DNA of 64,000 nucleotides, taken from assembly GCF_040222955.1 (NCBI RefSeq), contig NZ_JAVKCA010000022.1:186001-250000 (forward strand), in the 5' to 3' direction. Position numbers and translations under genes: made by a program. This document shows, in pieces, positions 51,808 through 63,200 of the stretch (position 1 is its first letter; each line of letters starts with the position of its first letter). The DNA comes from Marinoscillum sp040222955. Its GTDB lineage: Bacteria > Bacteroidota > Bacteroidia > Cytophagales > Cyclobacteriaceae. The notes beneath the pieces were generated by a model, which worked only from the letters and a program-made list of their open reading frames with translations, did no database searches and was not told where the DNA came from.

Positions 51808-52187
51808 TACTTCTTCACATTCAGCTTTGCTTCTATAGAATGCATGGTGTGTGGCACCGCTCTCAAACGCTCTTTGCTGATCAGCTTACCCGTATCCACA
51901 CAAACGCCATAGGTCCCGTTTTTGATCCTGATCAGGGCATTTTCGAGGTTATTAATAAACTTCTGCTGACGTCCGGCCAATGTACTTAACTGTTCTTTCT
52001 CCGCCGTATCTGCACCATCCTCCAGGGTTTTCACAGCACCATGTGTGGCATCCGTGCCCTCATCGGTATCTCGTGTCAAAGAACCTTTCAAAATGTTCAG
52101 CTCCTCTCTCGCTTTTGCCAGCTTCTGATGAATCAACTCTTCGAATTCCTTTAACTCGTCTTCTGAATATTTCGTCTTCTCAGCCAT
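51807..52187 (-). CDS. TraR/DksA-family regulator with incomplete zinc finger
   Basis: 126 residues. A coiled-coil hairpin (about 8-95) carries the acidic tip region (DTDEGTDATHGAVKTLEDGAD). The C-terminal end GVCVDTGKLISKERLRAVPHT matches the DksA zinc-finger segment, but only one Cys remains, so zinc cannot be bound in the usual four-Cys way. This is typical of Bacteroidota members. Such proteins enter the RNA polymerase secondary channel to tune rRNA and stress promoters. It is first gene of the DksA-like/scpB/rluB operon. Confidence 0.88.
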   Translation of the reverse strand: MAEKTKYSEDELKEFEELIHQKLAKAREELNILKGSLTRDTDEGTDATHGAVKTLEDGADTAEKEQLSTLAGRQQKFINNLENALIRIKNGTYGVCVDTGKLISKERLRAVPHTMHSIEAKLNVKK

Positions 52188-52256
52188 ATCTTCAATTCTG
52201 TTTATTTTACCTAAAAATAAGCGCTAAAGTAACACAACCAAAGTAGATAAAAAATT

Positions 52257-53267
52257 ATGAACTCTCTCGTCAATTGCAAATCGAACCTTTTTCTTCTGAT
52301 CGTAGTAGCCTGTCTCTCTGGATGTAACACCACACCCCCGGAAAACGCCCCTGATACCCCCGTTGAACGCAAAATTGCAGTTGTCATCCATGGTGGTGCG
52401 GGTACTGTGAGCCGAGAAAATATGGATTCTGTAACAGAAGTGGCCTACCGAACCAAACTCGATGAGGCGCTTCAGTCGGCCTACACCATTCTGGAGGATG
52501 GGGGCTCAAGTTGTGACGCCATTCAGGCTGCCATTGTCATCATGGAAAACTCACCGCTCTTCAATGCGGGAGTGGGTGCGGTCTTTACCGCCACTGGAGA
52601 AAACGAGTTGGATGCGAGTATCATGCGTGGGGATGACCTGAATGCCGGGGCTGTGGCAGGCGTGAAAACAGTTAAAAATCCAATCCTTGCGGCTTATCAG
52701 GTCATGGTCAATTCACCGCATGTGATGCTGGCACGGGAAGGAGCAGAGCAATTCGCCGGGGAACGTGGCCTGGAGCTGGTAGATCCCAGCTACTTCAGCA
52801 CAGATCCCCGCAAGGCCCAGCTGGAAAGGGTTGTAAAAAAAGTGGAAAAAGAATTTGGTACGGTAGGGGCCGTGGCAGTAGACCGGCAGGGAAATATCTG
52901 TGCAGCCACCTCCACAGGAGGAATGACCAATAAAAAGTGGGGCCGCATCGGTGACTCCCCAGTCATAGGAGCCGGCACCTATGCCAACAACAATACCTGT
53001 GGGTTTTCCGGCACCGGACATGGAGAATACTATATTCGTACGGCTGCAGCCCATGATGTATCAGCGCTGATGGAGTATAAGAATTTTTCTGTGGAAGAAG
53101 CTGCCCAAACAGTGATGGACAAAATCACCAAAATGGATGCCCTGGGCGGTATGATTGCGATGGATCGATACGGCAATGTGGCCATGCCATTTAACACCAG
53201 CGGGATGTACAGGGCCTATCGAAAAGAGGGAGGAGAAACCATGATCAAAATATTTCAGGGTGAGTAA
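52257..53267 (+). CDS. Isoaspartyl peptidase/L-asparaginase (Ntn-hydrolase), lipoprotein
   Basis: 336 residues. The signal ends LSGC (Cys23), so the enzyme is an envelope lipoprotein. The plant-type asparaginase signature is intact: IHGGAGT at 45-50, and GTVGAV at 201-206, where autocleavage before Thr202 releases the nucleophile. ATSTGGMTNKKWGRIGDSP (218-236) and GTGHGEYYIR form the substrate pocket. It hydrolyses L-asparagine and beta-aspartyl peptides, probably for peptide scavenging. It is followed 48 bases later by an AsmA-like gene. Confidence 0.92.
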   Translation: MNSLVNCKSNLFLLIVVACLSGCNTTPPENAPDTPVERKIAVVIHGGAGTVSRENMDSVTEVAYRTKLDEALQSAYTILEDGGSSCDAIQAAIVIMENSPLFNAGVGAVFTATGENELDASIMRGDDLNAGAVAGVKTVKNPILAAYQVMVNSPHVMLAREGAEQFAGERGLELVDPSYFSTDPRKAQLERVVKKVEKEFGTVGAVAVDRQGNICAATSTGGMTNKKWGRIGDSPVIGAGTYANNNTCGFSGTGHGEYYIRTAAAHDVSALMEYKNFSVEEAAQTVMDKITKMDALGGMIAMDRYGNVAMPFNTSGMYRAYRKEGGETMIKIFQGE

Positions 53268-53314
53268 GCCCGATCCACCCATCTAACTTCACACGCTGAT
53301 TTCAGTTACCCCCT

Positions 53315-54946
53315 ATGCCCAAGACCATTTCTTCGCTGAATACTAAAAGAATCTTCCTCATTTTGGGCGTTTTGGCACTTGTGGGCTGCATAGGTCTTTT
53401 GGTAGATACCATTGCCAAAAGAGAACTCCCAAAACTCCTGGGTGAGCAGGTCACATATGAAAGTGTATCGCTGAGTATTCTCAATGGGGAAATTTCATTC
53501 AAAAAACCCAGGGTGCAGGTAGACAGTGCTGAGAATCAGGCTAACCTCAACATTCGATCTGAAGCCAGCCAAATCTCTATTCATGGATTTAGCCTTTGGA
53601 ACCTCCTCCTCAGCCGAAAAATCAAGGTAGACAAACTGAGTATAGACAGTCTTCTGCTGGGAATCGTACTGCCCGAACTCAAGGCTTCGAAAACAGAAAA
53701 AAAGGAAATTAACCTCTTCGTCCGGGATATTTTTAACCGGATAGAAGTGCAACATTTCGATATCAGTGCAGGCAGCCTGGTGGTCAGGAAAAAAGGGAGT
53801 TACGACACGCTCATGAGCATGAAAGATATTCATCTGTCTGCCTATGGCATTTTCGTAGATACCAGCACTGTTCATAACATCTTCCCGCTTGATTTTGATA
53901 AATCTGAGACAAAGGTAGGCCAACTCTACATCAAAGCAGGGGACGACTATACGCTTTCGGGCGAGTCTCTGCAAATCCGTGATACTTCATTCTCCATTGA
54001 AAATCTCCACCTGAAGCCTGTGGATTCCAGACCTGCTTTCGTGCAGAATCATCCCTATGAGAAAGCTAGGATTGATCTCATAGTTAAGAGACTTTCAGGG
54101 AAAAAACTGCTTTGGGATTTTATGGAAAACAGAACCTTAAAACTCAGTGCTGAGAGTACGCTCCTGGATAGACTTCAGATGAATGTATTCAAAGACAAAA
54201 CCCCACCAGCAAAACCACCGGAGACACGACCACTCCTGGCGGGGTTCCTGAACAAGCTTCCATTCATTTTTACACTGGATACCCTTCGACTCACAGACAG
54301 CTATATTCAGTATGAGCAACTTCCAGTGGTGTTCCCTCGTGCGGGTAAGCTCTACTTTGAGAAGCTCTATATGTCGGGCTACCATCTGACCAATGACCCT
54401 GAAGAAATACAAAAGCAGGCCATTACTACTTTGGACATTCAATCTGATTTTATGGGCCAGGGAAAACTCAAGACTACCATACTGCTGGATATGAGCTCAA
54501 AACGTCAGGAGTTTTCGGTATCGGGGACACTCGGAGCCATGCCGATCACTTACATTAATCAAACCCTCGCTCCTCTCACAGGGGTGGAGGCTTCTGGCCA
54601 TCTGCATGGCATGACCTTTGATTTTCAGGGTGATGAATACGCATCCAAAGGCAAGGTAATCATGGAGTATTCAGACCTCAAAGTGAATGTATATGATCAA
54701 AACAGGGACAAGGTCTGGTTAAAAAGCATGTTTGGCAACATGATCCTCAACAGCAATAATCATATAGACGACACCCTTGGCTATCAGGAAGGAGAAATCT
54801 ATTTTATCAGGTATCAAAACAAAGGGTTCTTTAACATGCTTTGGAATAGTCTGAGGGTAGCCCTTATGGATATCACTATGCCATTCTACACCAACCCTGA
54901 TTTCACTACCCCCGGTTCAGAGCCAAAATATCTCCTTGACGACTAA
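53315..54946 (+). CDS. AsmA-like envelope protein
   Basis: 543 residues with an N-terminal membrane helix (about 12-35, FLILGVLALVGCIGLLVDTI), then a long beta-rich periplasmic region. VTYESVSLSILNGEISFKKP and LSRKIKVDKLSIDSLLLGI resemble the repeating strand units of AsmA/DUF748-type proteins that bridge the inner and outer membranes and are linked to lipid transport. The assignment is by pattern only. The ATG at 53315 precedes a standard anchor. It is transcribed in the same direction as the asparaginase and M28 genes. Confidence 0.6.
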   Translation: MPKTISSLNTKRIFLILGVLALVGCIGLLVDTIAKRELPKLLGEQVTYESVSLSILNGEISFKKPRVQVDSAENQANLNIRSEASQISIHGFSLWNLLLSRKIKVDKLSIDSLLLGIVLPELKASKTEKKEINLFVRDIFNRIEVQHFDISAGSLVVRKKGSYDTLMSMKDIHLSAYGIFVDTSTVHNIFPLDFDKSETKVGQLYIKAGDDYTLSGESLQIRDTSFSIENLHLKPVDSRPAFVQNHPYEKARIDLIVKRLSGKKLLWDFMENRTLKLSAESTLLDRLQMNVFKDKTPPAKPPETRPLLAGFLNKLPFIFTLDTLRLTDSYIQYEQLPVVFPRAGKLYFEKLYMSGYHLTNDPEEIQKQAITTLDIQSDFMGQGKLKTTILLDMSSKRQEFSVSGTLGAMPITYINQTLAPLTGVEASGHLHGMTFDFQGDEYASKGKVIMEYSDLKVNVYDQNRDKVWLKSMFGNMILNSNNHIDDTLGYQEGEIYFIRYQNKGFFNMLWNSLRVALMDITMPFYTNPDFTTPGSEPKYLLDD

Positions 54947-54972
54947 GGAAAGACCATTGACATAAAAACTCC

Positions 54973-55003
54973 TTGCGGAAGAATATCCGTTCTTCTAAAT
55001 TGA
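54973..55003 (+). promoter_or_regulatory. Weak promoter with internal dyad, M28 peptidase gene
   Basis: TTG at 54973-54975, 20 bases, then TAAATTGA at 54996-55003 (about six of eight positions fit). The spacer holds GAAGAA-TATCCG-TTCTTC, a 6-bp dyad that could be an operator or chance. Confidence 0.3.
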
Positions 55004-55036
55004 GCACTCATCATTTTAATCGCAAAGCATCCACTT

Positions 55037-56512
55037 ATGAGAAAAGTTGTATACCTGATCGCCCTCTTGTCCTGCAGTCTGGCCTTTGGTCAGAAAGACA
55101 AAAAAATCACTGATAAAACGGTGAGTAAAGCCAGCATCCAGGCCCACCTGAAGTTTATGTCTTCTGACGCCCTGAGAGGAAGAGATACACCCTCTCCTGA
55201 GTTGGACATCGCTGCGGAGTACCTCAGAACTCAACTGGAGCTATATGGTGTAAAGCCGTTTGAAGAATATCCCGATTATTTTCAGCCGGTTTCCATGAAA
55301 AAAATCAAAAAACCTAAGACTGGCATCATCACGCTGGATTCGGCTACATACACCATTGGAGTAGACTATCTGCTGATTAGCGGTGGTGATCTGGAATGGA
55401 ACGGAGAGATCGCTTTTCTGGAGTACGCCTCCAAAGAAGAACTTGACAATACTGATGTAAAAGGAAAGCTGGTAGTAGCCAATACCGGAGACGGGGAAGA
55501 GCAAAGCCCGCGTGCCTGGTTTGCTATGGCCAAAGAGAAAAGAACCAACGCCGAGGCGGCCGGTGCTGTGGGACTCATAGAGCTATACAATTCACCCCAA
55601 ATCCCATGGCAGTTGCTGGTCAATTATCTGAGCCGTGATCAGGTCATTCTGGATGATGGTATAGAGGAGGAGCGCGATGAGTTCGCAGGTATCTGGCTAA
55701 ACAATGCCAATAGAGAGGCTTCCCCCTCGTTTGCCAATACCTCGAAACTAGACATCAAAATGACCGGCGCTGGAGTGGATCGCTTTGTATCACAAAATGT
55801 AGTGGGGTATGTAGAAGGCACAGATCCCGCGCTCAAAAAAGACTATGTCACCTTCAGCGCTCATTACGATCACGTGGGTGTGGGAAGAGCCGACAGCACA
55901 GGGGACCACATTTACAACGGAACACGAGACAATGCCGTGGGCACTGTAACTGTACTGGAAGCCGCCAAAAATCTGGCGATGTACCCGACCAAACGATCCT
56001 CACTCTTTGTGATGTTTTGTGGGGAAGAAAAGGGATTACTAGGGAGTCAGTGGTTTGTTGATCACAGCCCTCTTCCGCTCAGTGACATTGTTTTTTGTTT
56101 CAATAGTGATAATGGCGGGTACAATAACACCTCCATGGCCACAGTGATCGGGCTGGACAGGACCACCGCTGAGGACCTGCTGGTAACGGCCATAGAGGCC
56201 TATGGCCTCACCGCCGGGGACGATGCCAACTACAAAGAACAAGGGCTTTTTGACCGATCGGATAATGTCAGTTTTGCCAAAAAAGGAATCCCTGCGCCAA
56301 GTTTCGGCATGGGAGTGGATGCTTTCGACGAGCAGGTGCTGAGAACTTATCATCAGCCTTCTGACGAATTTGAAACCATCGATATGGATTACCTCTACAC
56401 TTTCTACAGAGCTTATGTTTTCGCAGGCCGAAGCATTGGAAACATGAAAGAAACTCCGTTTTGGAGAGAGGGTGACAAATATTATGAAGTGGGTAAGGAG
56501 CTATACAAATAG
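55037..56512 (+). CDS. M28-family zinc metallopeptidase with PA-like domain
   Basis: 491 residues. A signal peptide (KVVYLIALLSCSLAFG) is followed by a PA-like insert (about 105-225; KGKLVVANTGDGEEQ). The catalytic M28 domain has zinc ligands His in SAHYDHVGVG, Asp in TRDNAVGT, Glu in FCGEEKGLLGS, Asp in NSDNGG and His in TYHQPSDEF. The catalytic Asp follows the first His in HYDH. It is probably a secreted aminopeptidase that trims peptides. It is followed by a strong terminator and then a pair of hairpin repeats. Confidence 0.9.
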   Translation: MRKVVYLIALLSCSLAFGQKDKKITDKTVSKASIQAHLKFMSSDALRGRDTPSPELDIAAEYLRTQLELYGVKPFEEYPDYFQPVSMKKIKKPKTGIITLDSATYTIGVDYLLISGGDLEWNGEIAFLEYASKEELDNTDVKGKLVVANTGDGEEQSPRAWFAMAKEKRTNAEAAGAVGLIELYNSPQIPWQLLVNYLSRDQVILDDGIEEERDEFAGIWLNNANREASPSFANTSKLDIKMTGAGVDRFVSQNVVGYVEGTDPALKKDYVTFSAHYDHVGVGRADSTGDHIYNGTRDNAVGTVTVLEAAKNLAMYPTKRSSLFVMFCGEEKGLLGSQWFVDHSPLPLSDIVFCFNSDNGGYNNTSMATVIGLDRTTAEDLLVTAIEAYGLTAGDDANYKEQGLFDRSDNVSFAKKGIPAPSFGMGVDAFDEQVLRTYHQPSDEFETIDMDYLYTFYRAYVFAGRSIGNMKETPFWREGDKYYEVGKELYK

Positions 56513-56530
56513 TCCTCACAGACACCAGAG

Positions 56531-56564
56531 AAGGTCATTCTACGGATGTGGAATGGCCTTTTTT
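56531..56564 (+). terminator. Intrinsic terminator after the M28 gene
   Basis: The stem AAGGTCATTC/GAATGGCCTT (one G-T pair) with a 10-base loop runs into TTTTTT, 19 bases past the stop codon. Confidence 0.85.
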
Positions 56565-56597
56565 GTGCCTTGATATCAGAACACGGAACAGAAAAAA

Positions 56598-56797
56598 GCC
56601 GAGGGCTTTGAAACATAATGCTGAATATACAGACTCCCTCGGCTCCAGCAAGCACGCCTTGTGCTATCAGGAATTAGAACACCGATCAGTAGGACATCCC
56701 TTATTCAGTGGGGGAGTGGCCGGAAAGCCAGACTATAGGGCATAGAAAAAGCCGAGGGGTTTGAAACATAATGCGGTTAAACATAGTGACCCTCGGC
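56598..56797. repeat. Pair of long GCCGAGGG...CCCTCGGC hairpin repeats
   Basis: Copies lie at 56598-56643 and 56751-56797. Each has arms GCCGAGGG and CCCTCGGC and the shared loop opening TTTGAAACATAATGC; later loop bases differ. Each is preceded by A and the second followed by TTT, so both could act as terminators on either strand. The 107 bases between them, and the rest of the non-coding stretch 56513-56864, hold no ORF with a recognisable product. They resemble REP-like elements. Confidence 0.6.
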
Positions 56798-56864
56798 TTT
56801 AAATCCTCAAGTGCCAAATCTAATGTTCTGTTTGGGAATTAAAAGCACTTTCCAAAAAAGAATT

Positions 56865-57161
56865 TTAAATAATTAAATCCTGATACTCCGGATGTCTTTT
56901 CACATAGTCTGCGGCATACGAACAAGTAGTTTTTACCTTCATGTTTTGCTCGCGCGCGAATGTCAATCCGGCCTCCACGAGCTGACCAGCGATTCCCAGG
57001 TTTCTAAATTCCCTGGGTACTGAGGTGGCCGTAAAATCAAGGTATTGATCGGCATGGCGCACATACCTCAGTTCCGCGTTACTATTTCTTAATTTGATAT
57101 AGAAAAGTTTATGAAAAAGATCGTGTACGATTCTTAAATGACTTGCTGTTACTGTACTCAT
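56865..57161 (-). CDS. Small GNAT-type acetyltransferase (YjdJ-like)
   Basis: 98 residues, matching the short GNAT-like YjdJ family: AELRYVRHADQYLDFTATSVP, then REFRNLGIAGQLVEAGLTFARE, which carries a variant of the acetyl-CoA pyrophosphate loop (RG.GIA.L.), and a C-terminal CSYAADYVKRHPEYQDLI, the family's usual ending around the conserved Cys and Tyr-Pro-x-Tyr. Substrate unknown. The gene stands alone between the hairpin repeats and the giant surface protein. Confidence 0.85.
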   Translation of the reverse strand: MSTVTASHLRIVHDLFHKLFYIKLRNSNAELRYVRHADQYLDFTATSVPREFRNLGIAGQLVEAGLTFAREQNMKVKTTCSYAADYVKRHPEYQDLII

Positions 57162-57242
57162 AGTAGGACAACAACGAAACGAGGGGTTTATTGTTCACAA
57201 ATGGGTCATTTAAAACACGTTACACTGGAACATTCAGTATAA

Positions 57243-60200
57243 TTACCTACCTACCACCACAGTTTCCTTAAGTATCTGCTTATTGCCCCTGCCATCGTAC
57301 AATTCAAAAAAGACTACATAATAACCCATCCGCACACGGTCCCCGGCATTTGTGGTACCATCCCACCGCATAAAGCCCGAGGTACCTAATGAGGCTCCCT
57401 TCGCCAGCTCTGCCACCGGTTGTCCCATTTGATTGTAAACTGTAATATTCGCAAACTGTCCACCCTGATCAAACTGGTAATTGATGGTGGTGAAAGACTG
57501 GTGTGCGGGATTAGAACTGCCCGGCACAAATACCTTGGGATCTATATTCACTTTTGCACTGGATGTCTGTGCCTCAAAGTCCTGAGAGTTGATATACCCG
57601 GGTGTAGCGTACCCTGAAGCTGATGAAGCTGAAGTCCAGTTGTTAGCATCCTGAGTGAGCCCCTCCGCAGAGATTCGCTCCAGCGATACCCCGTCCACGC
57701 TCTCCAAAAAACTCAAGTGAAAATCCTCCTCATAGGAAAACTGATCAACAATTTCTCTGGCGGGATTCGAAAGCACCACTGTACCGGCATCATTAGGCAA
57801 TGTAGGCAAGGAGCTAATCTGAAGAAATTGCTTATTCACCCCCTTTGGGTACTGATTTTTCACAATCACAGAATCCGTAGTGATGGCTACAAAACCTTCA
57901 GGCTTCAAAATATATGGTTGACTGATCCACTTCATCTGCAGCGCTTCTGTCAATCTGCCAATGCCCCAGCCCTGCAGGTCAATGTATTTTTCCGAACGAT
58001 TATACACCTCCACAAAATCTACTCCCTCGGACCTGGGATCAAATAGGATTTCATTCAAAATCAACTCATCGGCGATTGCCTCATCCGCCAAAATAAGGGT
58101 AGCAGTGTTTTTCCTGATCCTATTTCCATTGCAGTCTGTCACTCCAGTCACTGTTACAGCATACGGTTGGTTTACGATAAGCTCAGTATTGAGCGCCACC
58201 TTTACTTCCTTCCTGGCTGAATTCATATAGATGGCACCAAAGGAGATTTCCGGATCAAGCAAAATTTCAATCTCTTCACTGAGGTCTGTAGCCAATGCTT
58301 CGTCAAAAATAAAAAGGGCCGTGTCAGGTGCAATTGCATAAGCATGGAGCAAATTGGGTCCAAAGTTGTCTGGCACACTCGCAGTATTTGAATTAGGCAT
58401 TCCGGGTGTACCTCCAGCAGCCGCAACGCTGCTCCCCCAATTGAGTGCACCTCCGCACGGATTGGATAGGTCTTTCATTTCCAGGCTAAAGCCACCTTCC
58501 GACTTCTCATTGCTATCATGCCAGTCGTCACTGTAGGTAATCTGAAAAACAAGGTGTCCACCGTACCAAAGCGACAATGGCTCCCCTGTATTGTTGAGAG
58601 TCGCCCATCCGCTTACGGCAGATTGATTGGTAACTTCCCCATAAAGACCCAGAGAAGATGAGGGCGTGAAGAACCAATAGGCTCCGGATGGGATCACCAC
58701 AGCAGGAAGGGTCACTACATTAGTCGCGTCATGAAGCTCCACATTTTTCAAAGTAAGCAACCTGTCAGAGGCGTTATACAACTCGAAATACTCCGAATTA
58801 GGTAACCCCGCCACAGGCTCCGGGTCTGCCATGATCTCAGAGATCAAAAGCTCATTGAAGCCCGGGACATCACCCAACCCAACAATGAAGGTTTGGGAAA
58901 TCAACGGATTACCTGAGCAATCAGATACACCAGAAAGCACAACATCTATGCTTACACCTTTCGGTAAAGGGTTGGTGAGCCTCACGTCGAGCACGGTAAA
59001 CTCCTGATCCACCACCCACTTTTCAGAAACCGATAAGCCGGTGATATCAGCCCCAAGGAGAGAAGTACTATCCATTGACTCACTAAAGGTGAATTGGATG
59101 GTTGTTTCATCCAACACCTCCAATGAAATCACTTTTGGTGCCTCCTTGTCCGGTTCCACGCTGTAGACAGAGTTTTGTCTGCCCGGTGTCCCTCCGCTAG
59201 GATCTTCGGTGTCTGACCAGTTGGCGCCTCCAGGACAAGAGCCTGTTGGATTGATCATCTCCAAAGAGTAACCACCATCCGATTTCTCCGAACTGCTATA
59301 CCAATCATTGGAATAGGTCACTGCGTTGATGACTCCATCACCAAAAAGTGAAAGCTCCTCACCTGTATTATTGAGTGATGGCCAGCTGGTCACTCCAACA
59401 GTCATCCCGTAAGATGAAAACGCTTCTACTTGAGCAACAGGGCACAGAATAAAGTAAGTGCCTCCGGGTACATTTACATCCGGTAAGGTAGTGGAGCTGG
59501 TGGCGTCCCGGAGACGCACCCCACTCAGGCTGATGAGCTCGTCAGTGGTATTATGAACTTCTATAAACTCGCTGTTGGGCAAGCCCACCACCGGATCAGG
59601 ATCGGCCATTATTTCGGTAATGATTAGATCCCCGGGACCAGGGGCCTTTCCAAAGCCCACTTCTATCGTCTCTTGCTCCATCAGATTGCCACTGCAATCC
59701 GATGCACCGGAGATGGAGATCTCCACAAGTGTACCCCGTGGCAATGGATCCGACAATGTGATTTCTAACTCATCAAAATCCGTGGTGGTCACAGCCCTCA
59801 CCAAGATATCCACCCCTTCAACAGAGGCACTCATCAGTGAAGAACTGTCCATTTGCTCACTGAAGGTGAAGCGAAGCGTTTGGTCGTCAGGTGTACTGTA
59901 TGACTTAAGCGTTGGTACCTCACTGTCCGGATCCAGGCTATAGACTGAGTTTTGTCTACCGGGCGTTCCTCCACTGGTGTCCATCGTTTCTGACCAGTTG
60001 GCACCTCCCGGGCACACCCCAAAGGGATTGATGATTTCCAATGAGTAACCACCATCCGACTTCTCTGAACTGACATACCAATCGTCTGAATAGGTCACCG
60101 CCTCTATGGTCACCTCTTTAAAAAGCGAAAGAGTCTCACCTGTGTTATTAAGTGACGGCCAGCTGGTCACTCCGACAGTGAGGCCATAAGTGGAAAATGC

Positions 60201-63200
60201 CGCCACCTGTGTAGACGGACAAAGTATAAAGTAAGTACCTCCGGGTACATTTATATCCGGTAAGGTAGTGGAGCTGGTGACATCCCGAAGACGCACCCCA
60301 CTCAGGCTGATGAGTTCGTCAGTGGCATTATGAACTTCTATAAACTCGCTGTTGGGCAAGCCCACCACCGGATCAGGATCGGCCATTATTTCGGTAATGA
60401 TTAGGTCCCCGGGACCAGGGGTCTTTCCAAATCCCACTTCAATAGTCTCTGGCTCCATCAGGTTACCACTACAATCCAAAGCGCCACTTAACGCTATCTC
60501 ATAGGTTTCACCCAAGGTGACAGGAGTGGCCAATGAGAATGTCAGTTCTGTGAAGTAGTCACCACCTACAGTTCTTTCTTCGATTTCAAAATTTTCCATC
60601 GTGATAATCATGGTAAGTAGGGAAGAGCTATCCATCGCCTCATTGAAGACGATTTTAAACTGGCTGGTAGAAAGTGCCTGAATACCTTCAGTCATCGGAA
60701 AGTCTCCATCCGGGCCTGTCCGATAGACAGCATTTTCCTCCCCCGGGCTTCCTCCAAGTGGGTCAGTAGAGGCCTGCCAGTTGATCTCCTGTGGACACTC
60801 CCCCCAGGGATCGATGCGCTCAAGGCTATATCCTCCATCATCTTTCTGCGAATCTCCATACCACGTGGTTTCATAGGTCACATCATCTACCAGGTCCCCA
60901 AAAATGGTTTTCAGTAATACCTGATCACCGGTATTACCCAAAGATGGAAAACCCGATATCCCTAAAGTATTCGATCCTGAAAACATTGACTTACTGGAAG
61001 TTGCCACAATCAGCACATAACTTTCCGGGTTAAGGATATACATCGGAAGGGTCGTTTCTACTGATGGATCGCCAATTTTCAACCCTCTAAGGTCATAGGC
61101 CTGATTGCTGGCATTGAAAAGCTCTATATACTCGACCTCAGGAAGACCAATGGCCGGGCTTGGGTCAATCATTAGCTCATTGATCACAATATCGCCAAAT
61201 GCCGGAAATGCGGGAGGCTGGTAGGTGAACCCAACAGTATCCTGTATACTGTAATTACCTGCCACATCTGAGATCGGACTGATCAAAAGATCATAATCAC
61301 CTCCCACCTCCAGGCTATTGTCGAAATCAAGTATGATGCTGGTATGATTGGTAACAGTAATGCCAACGGGGTGACCTTTGCTCAACACCCGATAATTGCT
61401 GATGGCCTTAAGGGAAGACTCATTCATGGGTTCGCTAAAAGTCAGGGACAATTTTCCCAAATACTCACTTTCCAAACCGCTGACCTCAGGTTTTTGGGTA
61501 TCTCTTGTTATTTGCACTGCATAATCAGGGAATGGTCTACCGAAACGATCAGAAATACCCTCCCACCCCAGCACAAATGGCACATTGGCTTCTAAAGGGG
61601 AAGACAGTAATACCTGTACAGAGCCCATTTCCTCCGGATCGATATTTACCAGACCAATGTTATTCCCTTCTATTGTAAAGGCCGTTTTACTCAAAGAAGA
61701 AAACTCCGTATCAAATCTTAACCACAGGGTTTGCCCATCCAGTAATTCATAGTCCTCAAAATAAGTAGTGAATCGGGTGGAAATGAATGGATTCTGCACT
61801 AACTCGCCGTTAGATCCAACAATCCCATCTCCATTCAGTTTCAGGCTATCCCCCTCTTCGAATTTCTCATCAACTGTGAACATGGCGCTGTAGTCATCCT
61901 CCTGACTCACTTCAGCAATGGTAAAACCATCCAGCGAATAGCTAGCCTTATCGAAGGCCACTGCATTCATGGGGTGACTATACGTCAATAAAAAAGATGA
62001 ATCCGTTTCCGGGATAACACTCACCATATTAGGATTCTGAGTATTGACCAAAATAGTGTCAGCATCAGAAATGTTCCCCACCTGATCTGATAGGCCAATA
62101 GCGATCAACTGTCCCTCTGGTTTACTCTCAATAGAAGAAAAAGTCAGAACCACCTTCGCTGAATCCGGACCTAAGAGTTCCGCGGCCAGAGGGTTTTCTC
62201 CTTCCATGGTATAGTTCGTTAGTGAGGTCGCAGAGCCCAAAGACACTTTTTCAGAAAAAGAAATTTTCAATCTCTCAGGATCAATGAGTCTCACCTCATT
62301 GATAGAAGGAGGGCGTGGGTCATAGGTAAAATCCACATTCCGGGTGGTGGTAACTTCCACCCCGTAGCGATCTTTCATTCCTTTTGCCGATAGGCGTTTT
62401 TCCACTTCAATTTCAAATGGATGCGCAAAAGTGAGCTCATACTCCGTTTCGCTCAATCGAATGATTTCAATGGGCTGTTCGTCATCTTCCAATTCATAAT
62501 ACGAAGACGTAGTGGTGGTTTGTGCCTCCATGGGCTCGCTCCAGGTAACCACCAACTGCGAATCATTTTTCACCAGCAGCTCAGCAATGGTTGCCGCTTT
62601 GGTGTCATATTTAAAGGTATAGGCAGGAGTAGTTAAGAAACTATTGTCCGCTGATTTTTTGAGGTTTGAAACGAAAATTCTCAAATTCTTATTCTCAGCG
62701 AAATTTGCCGCAAAAGCGAGATGAACCAGTTCCGGATCAGACTCACTAAGTGCGATTTCTATAGGCCGGCTTTTTGTGTCCTCCAGCAGGTAATTGACAG
62801 AATTGGTGGCTGACGTGCTTTCGAGTGCTTCAGAAAACCTCAACGCCAGCAGGTTGGGGGCAACCACATAGGCAGTATCTATTTGGTCCAGGTATTCAAA
62901 CAAGGCATTGGCCGTGACCATGGCATTTCCAAGCGTATCCTCCAGGAGGCTATAGGAGAGAGAATAGCTTGTTTCCTCCTCAAACGCTTCATCAAAACTA
63001 ACGTGGACCCGATAAGTGGCTGTATCCTGCAACAATGCCTTGTCTACCTGATAGCCCGTGAGCGAGTAGTTGCTCTCATTTTCAGCTATGGTTTCATCAA
63101 GGGGTTCAGAAAAAATCAGCGCCACCTCATTGGAGGTTAATACCTGCACGGTACTGAGTTGGGGTGCTTTGGTATCATGATAAAACGTAATACTCTGATC

